From DASUZD01 sp036377055 (lineage in GTDB: Bacteria; Actinomycetota; Thermoleophilia; Gaiellales; Gaiellaceae): a stretch of 18,551 bases of DNA. The first letter of the stretch is position 1, and each line of letters starts with the position of its first letter. Under the pieces are notes generated by a model. That model was not told the origin of the DNA. It was given only the letters and a program-made list of their open reading frames with translations, and searched no databases. Both the position numbers and the translations under genes were made by a program. This document shows positions 1-7,700 of the stretch, in pieces. Location of the stretch: contig DASUZD010000038.1 in NCBI GenBank assembly GCA_036377055.1, positions 1 through 18,551 of the forward strand, written 5' to 3'.

Positions 1-1
1 G

Positions 2-1723
2 CTCGCGTCCGCCGCCGTCGCACGCGGCCTCGCCGCGATTCTCGGCCTCGCGACCACGCTCGGCTTCTTCCTGCACGGCCCGACGGCCTCGGTCGACTCG
101 AACGCCTTCGGCGACGTCGTCTGGTACGCGGCGAAGCTCGAGTCGGCGCGGCGCTCGCTTTTCCCGCTCCGCGATCTCTCCGCGGCCGGAGTCGACCTCT
201 GGCGCGCCGAGATCGGGCCGTCGCTCGTCGGCGCGACGGTCTCGTACGTGCCGAAGATCGACCCGCTGCTCTTCCACACGTCGTTGCTGCCGGCGTTCCT
301 CGGCACGTCGCTCTGCTGCGGGCTCGCGCTCTCCCCGATCGCACCGGCCGCGCCCAGGCTTCGCGTCGCCGTCCTCGCCGTCGGCATGACCGCGTACGCG
401 AGCTGGTTCGCCGAGAGCCCACCCGTGACGCTCGCGCTCCCGCTGGCGTTCGCGGTCGCGGAGCTCGTCGACCGGCCGCTTCCGAAGCGCTGGTTCGCGA
501 TCGCCGTCGCCGCGATCGCCGTCGACCTCGCGCTGACGAAGGGGCTCGCGCTCGTGCCGTTCGGGATCCTCGTCGCGTTCGCGCTCCGGCGCTACGAGCT
601 GACGCCGCGCGAGCGCCGCGTGCTCGCGGTCTCGGTGCCGCTCCTCGTCGCGGCGCTCCTCGCGGCGACGCTCGCGAACAGCTGGTGGGTGCTCCAAGCG
701 GCGAGCCTGCACTTCTCACCAGTCGACGCGCTCCGCGGCCTCCGCTCGCAGCTCGACACGCGGAGCACGATCCGCGCCGCACCGGGGCTTCAGCTGGCCG
801 GCTACCTGCTGCTCGGCGGGTTCCTGTGGCGCACGCGCCGCATCTCGCTCCTCGCCGCGCTGGCCGTCTCGCTCGTCTGGTCGTGGACGATCCTCGAGTA
901 CAGCATCGAGATCGGACTCGGGACGATCGTCCTCGTCACCGTCCTGCTCGTCCTGCGCGACCCGCCGGCCGACCGCATCGACCTCGTGCTTTTCGGTGCC
1001 GCGGCCGGCTGTCTCGCGCTCGGCGCCTGGTTCCGCGACTTCGCCGGGATCCGAGCCGCGTTCGTCGAGTCGGCGTGCTTGGCGGCAATCGTCCTCGGTG
1101 CGATCGCCCCGCGGCGGCTCGGCTACCTCGTCCGCCTGTACGCCATCGCCGGAGCGGGCGTGCTGCTCGCGCTCTCGGGGCACGCGCTTCCGGCCGGGCT
1201 CGTCCTGCTCGCGGGCGCGGCCGCAGCCTCTGTCGCGCCGCCGCGGCTGGTCGCCGCGACGGCCGCCGCGCTGCTCGCGGTCGGAGTAGCCGCAGCGGTC
1301 CGTGCCGGTCGCGCCGACGACCTCCGCCTGGGCACGTACGACACGACGATCCTCACGCACGAGCACTACCAGGTGTGGCACGAGGTCGAGAAGGTCGTTC
1401 CGGCCGACGGGCTCGTCTTCACCGACGAGACCGGGAACGAGGTGCAGGCGACGAGCGGGAACAACTACTACCCCGCCATCGCCGGCCGGCAGGTCTACCT
1501 AGCCGGGTGGTACCAGAGCCGGCTCCGCGAGGAGACGAGCGACCGCGAGCGGCGGCTGCGCCTGAGCGCGCTCGTCCTCGAGGGAAAGGTCTCGCCGCGC
1601 CGAGCCGACCCCACCCGCCGCTACGCCTCGTACTACGCCGTCGTGACGGGCAGAGACCATCCGCCGTCGTTCAGGCGGCTGTACGCGAACGACCGGTTCG
1701 CCCTCTACCGGATCGCCCAGTAG
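2..1723 (+). CDS. Polytopic membrane protein, 5'-truncated (possible GT-C-like or uncharacterised)
   Basis: The frame is open from the first full codon of the window, so the true start lies outside. An internal GTG at 248 sits in the middle of continuous coding sequence (SYVPKID) and should not be taken as the start. The visible 573 codons alternate hydrophobic segments rich in Leu/Val/Ala with short Arg-rich loops, suggesting about ten membrane spans. They end in a soluble stretch of about 130 residues containing TGNEVQATSGNNYYPA and GRQVYLAGWYQSRLREE. This layout, a multi-span membrane part followed by a C-terminal extracytoplasmic domain, is common in GT-C-type glycosyltransferases and YfhO-like proteins. 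I see no diagnostic acidic motif because the N-terminus is missing. Its position 74 bp upstream of an O-antigen-type exporter suggests a role in surface glycan assembly, which is inference. Confidence 0.75.
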   Translation, partial: LASAAVARGLAAILGLATTLGFFLHGPTASVDSNAFGDVVWYAAKLESARRSLFPLRDLSAAGVDLWRAEIGPSLVGATVSYVPKIDPLLFHTSLLPAFLGTSLCCGLALSPIAPAAPRLRVAVLAVGMTAYASWFAESPPVTLALPLAFAVAELVDRPLPKRWFAIAVAAIAVDLALTKGLALVPFGILVAFALRRYELTPRERRVLAVSVPLLVAALLAATLANSWWVLQAASLHFSPVDALRGLRSQLDTRSTIRAAPGLQLAGYLLLGGFLWRTRRISLLAALAVSLVWSWTILEYSIEIGLGTIVLVTVLLVLRDPPADRIDLVLFGAAAGCLALGAWFRDFAGIRAAFVESACLAAIVLGAIAPRRLGYLVRLYAIAGAGVLLALSGHALPAGLVLLAGAAAASVAPPRLVAATAAALLAVGVAAAVRAGRADDLRLGTYDTTILTHEHYQVWHEVEKVVPADGLVFTDETGNEVQATSGNNYYPAIAGRQVYLAGWYQSRLREETSDRERRLRLSALVLEGKVSPRRADPTRRYASYYAVVTGRDHPPSFRRLYANDRFALYRIAQ

Positions 1724-1784
1724 AAGGGTTCGCAGCGCCTTCCGGCGAACCGGGACGACTAACGGAATGCAAACGACCCGGGGC

Positions 1785-1790
1785 TAGAGT
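1785..1790 (+). promoter_or_regulatory. Candidate leaderless -10 element (TAGAGT) for the exporter operon
   Basis: TAGAGT fits the actinobacterial TANNNT -10 consensus and ends 7 nt before the ATG at 1798, which would put the transcription start at or next to the start codon. No convincing Shine-Dalgarno precedes this ATG, which also favours a leaderless transcript. There is no clear -35. The call rests on one short motif. Confidence 0.35.
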
Positions 1791-1797
1791 TCGGCCG

Positions 1798-2640
1798 ATG
1801 TCGGCGCAGGCGCAGCAGCAGCCGCAACAGACACTCGTGATCCGCCCGCCGGGCCGCTTCGGCGGCTTCGGCCTCAGGGATCTGTGGCGCTTCCGCGAGC
1901 TCGTCGCGTTCATGACCTGGCGCGACGTGAAGGTGCGCTACAAGCAGACGCTCCTGGGCGCGCTCTGGGCCCTGCTCCAGCCGTTCATGACGATGGTGGT
2001 CTTCACCTTCGTCTTCAACCACTTCGGGAAGATCAAGGCGGATGTCCCGTACCCGCTCTTCGCCCTCGCGGGCTTGGCCCTTTGGTACTACTTCGCCAAC
2101 GCCGTCAACTTCGTCTCGCAGAGCCTCGTGGCGAACGCGGCGGTGATCACGAAGGTCTACCTCCCCCGGCTGACGGTCGCGATCTCGCCACTCCTCGCAG
2201 GCCTCGTCGACTTCCTGCTCGCGCTGGTGATCGTCGGCGGGACGATGGCCTACTACGGCTTCGCGCCGCCCGCGCAGGTCGCCCTCGTGCCCGTCTTCGT
2301 CTTGCTCGCCGTGCTGACGGCTCTCGGGATCGGCCTCGCCCTAGCCGCACTCAACGTGCGCTACCGCGACGTGCGCTACGCCGTCCCGTTCGTGCTCCAG
2401 ATCTGGCTCTACGCCAGTCCGATCGCGTACCCCGCGAGCTACGTCCACGGGACGTACCGGACGCTGTACGCGCTCAACCCGATGACGGGCGTCGTCGAGG
2501 GTTTCCGCTGGGCGCTGCTCGGGAGCGGGCACTTCGACACGGGCTCCTTCGCGATCTCGGTCGCCGCCGCGCTCGTGCTCGTCCTCGTGGGCCTCGTGTA
2601 CTTCTCGCGCACCGAGCGCGTCTTCGCCGATGTCGTCTAA
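1798..2640 (+). CDS. ABC-2 type polysaccharide exporter permease (Wzm/TagG-like)
   Basis: This 280-residue integral membrane protein is the membrane half of an ABC exporter that moves lipid-linked polysaccharide across the cytoplasmic membrane. The family hallmark is seen near residues 41-63 (WRDVKVRYKQTLLGALWALL), an amphipathic coupling segment before the first span. About six hydrophobic segments follow (roughly 62-78, 88-105, 128-150, 160-185, 195-212, 250-270), with a conserved NVRYRDV loop at 186-192 and SPIAYP at 207-212. Length matches the family (about 260-290). I chose the ATG at 1798 because the open frame upstream of it only shadows the preceding gene. Its stop overlaps the ATPase start by 11 bp, so the two are translationally coupled. 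The substrate cannot be read from the permease. Confidence 0.93.
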   Translation: MSAQAQQQPQQTLVIRPPGRFGGFGLRDLWRFRELVAFMTWRDVKVRYKQTLLGALWALLQPFMTMVVFTFVFNHFGKIKADVPYPLFALAGLALWYYFANAVNFVSQSLVANAAVITKVYLPRLTVAISPLLAGLVDFLLALVIVGGTMAYYGFAPPAQVALVPVFVLLAVLTALGIGLALAALNVRYRDVRYAVPFVLQIWLYASPIAYPASYVHGTYRTLYALNPMTGVVEGFRWALLGSGHFDTGSFAISVAAALVLVLVGLVYFSRTERVFADVV

Positions 2641-3895
2641 CGCGATCGAGGTCCACGAGCTCGGCAAGGAGTACGTGCTCGGCGAGCGCGTGAGCTTCCC
2701 GACGCTGCGCGACGCGCTCGCGCGCCGGCGCCGCCGCGGCCGCCGCGACCGGATCTGGGCGCTTCGGAACGCAAGCTTCGAGATCGCGCGCGGCGAAGCC
2801 GTGGGCGTGATCGGCCACAACGGCGCCGGCAAGACGACGCTGCTCAAGATCCTCTCCCGGATCACGCCGCCGACCGAGGGCGAGGTCCGCGTCACCGGCC
2901 AGGTCGGCTCCCTGCTCGAGGTCGGAACCGGCTTCCATCCCGAGCTGACGGGCCGCGACAACGTCTACCTGAACGGCGCGATCCTCGGGATGCCGCGCCG
3001 CGAGATCAAGCGGAAGTTCGACGAGATCATCGCGTTCGCCGAGGTGGAGCGGTTCATCGACACGCCGGTGAAGCGCTACTCGAGCGGGATGTACGTGCGG
3101 CTGGCGTTCGCGGTCGCCGCCCACCTCGAGCCCGACATCCTGATCGTCGACGAGGTGCTCGCGGTCGGCGACGCGTCGTTCCAGCGGAAGTGCCTCGGGA
3201 AGATGGACGAGGTGCGGACCGGCGGACGGACAGTCCTCTTCGTGAGCCACAACATGGGAGCGATCCGGTCGCTGACCCCGCGGGCGATCTGGCTCGACCA
3301 CGGCCGGATCGCCGACGACGGCCCGGCCGCACAGGTCGTCCAGGCATATCTCGACTCGACGACGCACACCGACTCGCCGGTCGTCGACCTGGACGACGAG
3401 GCCCTCCGCCGAACGGTCGGCAAGTGGACGGCTCGCCGCGTGCGCTGGGAGTCGATCGCGCTGCTCGGCCCCGGCGACGAGCCGGTCGCGAGCATGCCCC
3501 AGAACGTGCCGCTTCGCTTCGAGGTCACCTTCGGCGTTCGCGAGCCGGTTCGGTTCCTCGAGCTCTACCTCCGCGTCAAGACGCCCGAAGGCCTCTGGGT
3601 GTTCACGAGCTTCTCCGGTCAGTTCGAGGAAGCGCTCGAGCCCGGCCGGTACACAACCGTCTGCGCGGTCGAGGACCACCGGCTCGTGCCGCGGCAGTAC
3701 GTCGTCGAGCTCGTCGCCCGCGGCGCCGACCCGGAGGACATCGTGCCTTCGGCGATGAGGTTCGAGGTGGCCGCCGCGGTCGTCGAGGAGAACCTCCGCT
3801 ACGCCGGCTCCTGGACCGGCGTCGTCCGCGTCGAATCGGAATGGTCGCCGCTCGAGCCGGTCGAATCGCAGGCTCGCGAGCCGCTCGTCGGCTAG
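2630..3895 (+). CDS. ABC exporter ATPase with C-terminal substrate domain (Wzt-like)
   Basis: This 421-residue protein is the ATP-hydrolysing subunit partnering the upstream permease. Residues 1-245 are the nucleotide-binding domain: Walker A GHNGAGKTT at 62-70, signature YSSGM at 150-154, Walker B ILIVDE at 170-175, D-loop near 181 and H-loop His207. An Arg-rich insert (31-41) precedes the strand that leads into Walker A, as in many Wzt/TagH proteins. Residues about 265-400 form a beta-rich extension (VRWESIALLG, PLRFEVTF, LYLRVKTPEG) resembling the Wzt C-terminal domain, which in characterised homologues recognises the modified end of the polysaccharide. A plain TagH lacks that type of domain, so end-recognition export is plausible. 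The start ATG overlaps the permease stop, supporting one operon. The ATPase assignment is firm; the substrate is unknown. Confidence 0.93.
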   Translation: MSSNAIEVHELGKEYVLGERVSFPTLRDALARRRRRGRRDRIWALRNASFEIARGEAVGVIGHNGAGKTTLLKILSRITPPTEGEVRVTGQVGSLLEVGTGFHPELTGRDNVYLNGAILGMPRREIKRKFDEIIAFAEVERFIDTPVKRYSSGMYVRLAFAVAAHLEPDILIVDEVLAVGDASFQRKCLGKMDEVRTGGRTVLFVSHNMGAIRSLTPRAIWLDHGRIADDGPAAQVVQAYLDSTTHTDSPVVDLDDEALRRTVGKWTARRVRWESIALLGPGDEPVASMPQNVPLRFEVTFGVREPVRFLELYLRVKTPEGLWVFTSFSGQFEEALEPGRYTTVCAVEDHRLVPRQYVVELVARGADPEDIVPSAMRFEVAAAVVEENLRYAGSWTGVVRVESEWSPLEPVESQAREPLVG

Positions 3896-3906
3896 GACGG
3901 ATTGGT

Positions 3907-3956
3907 GGAACGTCCTTCGTCGAACGCGGCGCGATGCACGTTCCGAGGCAAGGACG
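3907..3956 (+). promoter_or_regulatory. Two mutually exclusive RNA stems upstream of the lipoprotein gene
   Basis: GGAACGT (3907-3913) can pair with ACGTTCC (3938-3944). CGTCCTT (3911-3917) can instead pair with AAGGACG (3950-3956). The two 7-bp perfect stems share the CGT at 3911-3913 and cannot form together. They lie between the ATPase stop and a GGGAGGG ribosome-binding sequence at 3959-3965. They could be a simple terminator, a processed hairpin or a switch. Neither has a U-tract, and chance pairing is possible in such GC-rich DNA. Confidence 0.3.
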
Positions 3957-3978
3957 CAGGGAGGGTCGATAACCGTCG

Positions 3979-4548
3979 GTGAGGCGCGTCGCGCTTCTGG
4001 CCGTCGCCGCGGCGCTCTGCGCCGGCTGCGGCAGCCACCGGTCGGTGCTGGAGGCGGGCGTCTCGTTCCGTCCTGACGAGACGCCGCGCGAGGTCACGTC
4101 CGCGCAGGCCGTCGCCGCGGCGCGATCGGCGCTCTCGACGTGGCATCGCGAGCTGGCCACACGTGCCCGTGAGGACCGGCGGACGCGGTTCCCGAACCTC
4201 GCGCCGGCGCTCCTCCGGACTCGCGTAGCCGAGGCCTCGCGTCGGTATGGCTTCGAGGTCGTGCGCGTGCGACTGAACCGCCCGCGGCAGCTCGCGCCGG
4301 AGGTGGTCGTTCGAACGCGTCACTACCTCGAGCTCGCTCGCGCCGCGCCGACGATCCTGCGCGCGCTGAATCCTCGCCTCCCCGCGTCAGACGACAGGCA
4401 GGGCTGGGAGTACGAGGGCTTCTACTTCGAGGCGCGGGACGACCACGGCGTCCCGTTCCTCCTGACGTTCGACTTCATGCGCGGCCGCAGCCCAGGCGGC
4501 GGCCAGTGGGCGCGGAGCGACGCGCTCTTCCCGTTTGCGCACGGATAG
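3979..4548 (+). CDS. Putative lipoprotein of unknown function
   Basis: This 189-residue protein starts at GTG 3979, 13 nt after a GGGAGGG purine run (3959-3965), which is a long spacing. The N-terminus is a textbook export signal: MRR, a hydrophobic core (VALLAVAAAL) and a Cys at 17 in CAGC. The lipobox is imperfect because position -3 is Cys rather than Leu. The mature part is Arg-rich and probably helical at 40-90, then has an aromatic beta-type segment (WEYEGFYFEARDDHG, FLLTFDFMRG). I do not recognise the family. It follows the exporter operon in the same direction after 83 bp, so it may be co-transcribed. It could be an envelope-anchored accessory protein, but nothing in the sequence shows a reaction. 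Confidence 0.65.
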   Translation: MRRVALLAVAAALCAGCGSHRSVLEAGVSFRPDETPREVTSAQAVAAARSALSTWHRELATRAREDRRTRFPNLAPALLRTRVAEASRRYGFEVVRVRLNRPRQLAPEVVVRTRHYLELARAAPTILRALNPRLPASDDRQGWEYEGFYFEARDDHGVPFLLTFDFMRGRSPGGGQWARSDALFPFAHG

Positions 4549-4563
4549 CTCCCCCCACGCGCG

Positions 4564-4600
4564 CTGTCGTTGTGCTCGTTTGAACGGTCGCTGACGACAG
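4564..4600 (+). promoter_or_regulatory. Nested inverted repeat between the lipoprotein and RHS genes
   Basis: CTGTCGT (4564-4570) pairs with ACGACAG (4594-4600), and inside the loop CGTT (4577-4580) pairs with AACG (4583-4586). It lies 15 bp after the lipoprotein stop and 36 bp upstream of the -35 box of the next gene. It could terminate the upstream transcript or serve as an operator for the RHS promoter. There is no U-tract. Confidence 0.35.
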
Positions 4601-4636
4601 TGAGGCAGCTCGCGACGAATCGGATGCAGCCGACTC

Positions 4637-4665
4637 TTGACACGGGTCCGCGACTGTCATAGAAG
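4637..4665 (+). promoter_or_regulatory. Sigma-70-type promoter of the RHS operon
   Basis: A perfect -35 TTGACA (4637-4642) is followed by a 17-bp spacer and TAGAAG (4660-4665) as the -10. Transcription would begin around 4672, giving a leader of about 100 nt before the TTG start at 4772. This is the best promoter match in the window and suggests that the RHS gene and its partner form their own transcription unit. Confidence 0.65.
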
Positions 4666-4694
4666 TCGGAGTCGGCTCTGTGATCGCCGATGGG

Positions 4695-4717
4695 GCGCCG
4701 CCCTTTTCAGGCGGTGT
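4695..4717 (+). promoter_or_regulatory. Stem-loop in the RHS mRNA leader
   Basis: GCGCCGCC (4695-4702) pairs with GGCGGTGT (4710-4717), including two G-U pairs, around a 7-nt CTTTTCA loop. Further down, CCTC (4751-4754) can pair with the GAGG (4763-4766) of the ribosome-binding site. I cannot match the leader to a known riboswitch class. Confidence 0.35.
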
Positions 4718-4761
4718 TTCTCGAAATCGGCTCTCGCTCGGTCGGACAGTCCTCGGTGAAC

Positions 4762-4766
4762 GGAGG
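4762..4766 (+). promoter_or_regulatory. Ribosome-binding site fixing the TTG start of the RHS gene
   Basis: GGAGG lies 5 nt upstream of TTG 4772. The frame beginning there gives an Arg-rich n-region and a hydrophobic signal core, so both the spacing and the protein support this unusual start codon. Confidence 0.7.
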
Positions 4767-4771
4767 TCCCG

Positions 4772-7700
4772 TTGCGCGCTGCCCGTACTGGTCGTCCGCG
4801 TCTGCTCACGCCCATTCTTCGGCTGTTCTGTCTCTTGTTGGTGGCCCCATCTCTCGCTCTGCTTGCCCCGGGGGTGGCGGCGGCGCGGACGTGGCTCGAG
4901 AAGCGCTCGCTCACCGTGCACATCCCGGCAACGACCTATACCGGCAATACGACGTGGACGCTGGCCAACAGCCCCTACGTACTCGACGGGGACGTCACCG
5001 TGGCGGCGGGCGCAACGCTGACGATCGAGCCGGGGGTGGTCGTCAAGCTCAACGGGCAGTTCCGGACGCTGAGGATCAACGGCACGCTGAGCGCGGTCGG
5101 GACGCAGGCGACTCCGATCACATTTACTTCGTACCAGGACGACTCGGCCGGCGGGGATACCAACGGCGACGGAAACGCGACGAGTGGCGCACCGGGCCAG
5201 TGGTACAACATCTCGCTCTACTCGAGCACCTCGCAGGTCAAGTACGCGACAGTTCGCTACGGCGGTTACGGCTCGGCGCAGAACTACGCCCCGATCAGCC
5301 TCTACGGCTCGGGCTACGCGGTCACGCTCGACCACGACACGATCAGCGATAATCAGTATTCCGCGGTGTCGATCGGCGGAGGCTCCTCCGCGACGATCAC
5401 TAACTCGATCCTCACGCGCAACAAGTACGGCGTCTACGTTGACTACGCGAGCGCGACGATCGACCACTCGACGATCTCGAACAACACCTCGCGCGGGATC
5501 TGGTTCAACCTGCCGACCTTCAATCCGCTTCCGCCCGCGACGTCGATCACTTCGAGCGACATCACCGGCAACACGAGCTACGGCGTCTACATCGGCGCGA
5601 ACGGCGACTATCCGCTCGCGTCGATGCCGAAGGCGAGCGGCAACAACATCTACGCGAACAACTCGAACGGCATCCAGCTCGCGGTGGTCGGCTATCCGGG
5701 CTTCAAGCGCGCCGAGTTGAACTGGCGCGGCAACTACTGGGGCGACGGCGTCTATTTCTGGTACGACGCCTCGCTCTGCACCAGCACCTCGCCGAACTCA
5801 CCCGGTCACCTCGCGTACCGCTCCAGCGGCGGCAACGTTCCGGCCGGGCCGATCGACGGCGGCATCTACATCGTCTCGCCCGACCCTTACACGGTGTACT
5901 GGTGCGGCTACGACGCGTTCAAGATCGACGCCGGTGACTTCTCGCCGACGAGGCTCGACACCGGCCCACGCGTCGCACTGAACCAGACGTTCGGCGTCTG
6001 CGGCCAGATCGTCAACGCGTACACCGGCGGAGACTGCCGGTCCGACCCTATCCAGTCCGCGACCGGCAACTTCACCGACTCCTCGACCGACTTGTCGTTG
6101 CCGGGCACTGGCGTGCCGTTCGCGTTCGTCCGCTCCTACAACTCGCTCGACCTGACGAAGGGAGAGCTCGGTCAAGGGTGGACCGACAGCGTCGCGGCTG
6201 CGCTGACGATCAAGTCGAACGGAGACGTCACGCTTCGCGCGGAGGATGGTCAGCAGGTGGAGTACACCAAACAGGGCGACGGGTCCTTCGTTGGGGCAGC
6301 AGGGGCCTTGTCGACGCTCGCGAGCGTAAGCGGCGGCTACGAGGTCACACGCCTCGACGGGCAGAAGTACCGGTTCGACATCCAAGGTCGCCTGACCAGC
6401 ATCGTCGACCGTAGCGGCCAGGGATTGACGGTCGCCTACGGCGCTGACGGCAAGGTCTCGACCGTGACCGACGCAGCCGGTCGCCAGGCGGCGTTCACCC
6501 ACAACGCGAACGGCCTCCTCACCGCCATCTCGATGCCGAACGGCCGAACCGTGGGCTACGCCTACACGAACGGCTTGCTCACGTCGTATACCGATCCGGG
6601 CGGCAGGGTATGGACGTACACGTACGAGACCCATGGGTTCCTCGAGAAGAAGGTCGATCCGCTCGGACATACCGTCTACCGCAACGTCTACGGCGCCGAC
6701 GGCCGTGTGAGCGACCAATACGACGCCCTAAACAACAGGGCCACGTTCGCCTGGGACCAGGCGACGCAGACCACCACCGAGACCGACGCCCGCGGGAACA
6801 CGTGGAAGGACGTGTACGCGAACAACGTGCTCACGAAGCGGATCGACCCGCTCGGCCACCAGACTCAGTTCGGAACCGATAGCGCCATCAACAGGACGAG
6901 TGTTACGGGAGCAACCGGCAGCCAGACGACGATGGCCTACGACTCGCGCGGAAACGTGACCTCCATTACCGCGCCCGCGTCCTTGAACGCTCAGAAGACA
7001 TTCACCTACGACTCGAACAACAACGTCACGACGGTCACCGACGCCCGGAACAAGGTGACGAGCTACGCCTACGACGGGTTGGGACGGAACACCAGCGTCA
7101 CTCATAACGGGCAGACGATCGCCACGTACACCTACGACTCCGCCGGACGGATGCTCACCTCGACCGACGCCCTCGGAAACACGACGACCCACACGTACGA
7201 CGCAAACGGGAACGAGGCAAGCGTCACCGATCCCCTCGGCAAGACGACGACCTTCACCTACGACGCGGCGGGGAACGCGCTCTCCACGACGGATCCACTC
7301 GGCCGCACGACGTCGAATACCTACGACGCGCCCGGAAACGTCCTGACGACGACAGACCCGCTCGGGAACGTCACGACCTATACCTACGACGCCGCCGGGA
7401 ACCGGCTGACGACGAAGGATTCGAACAATCACACGACCACGTTCGCGTACGACGCTGCGAATCGGGTCGTCTCGACGACCGCTCCCGACGGGGGAGTGAC
7501 GTCCTACACCTACGACAGCGTCGGCAATGAGCTCACGCAAACCGACCCGCGCGGGCACGTGACGACCTATACATACGACGCCGACAACCGCGTCGCGAGC
7601 GTCACGGCCCCGCTGGGCGAGAAGACGACCTACGGCTACGACGCGGATGGAAACCTCGCGTCGTCGGTCGATCCGCGCGGGAACGTCTCTGGTGCCAACC

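Noticed and set aside
685..1797. In-frame upstream extension of the permease to give a 651-residue protein
   Set aside because: The extra residues are Arg/Pro/Ala-rich shadow of the upstream membrane protein in another frame. The permease family begins near the ATG at 1798.
4672..4771. Known riboswitch in the RHS leader
   Set aside because: I could not match the leader to cyclic-dinucleotide or other riboswitch core motifs.
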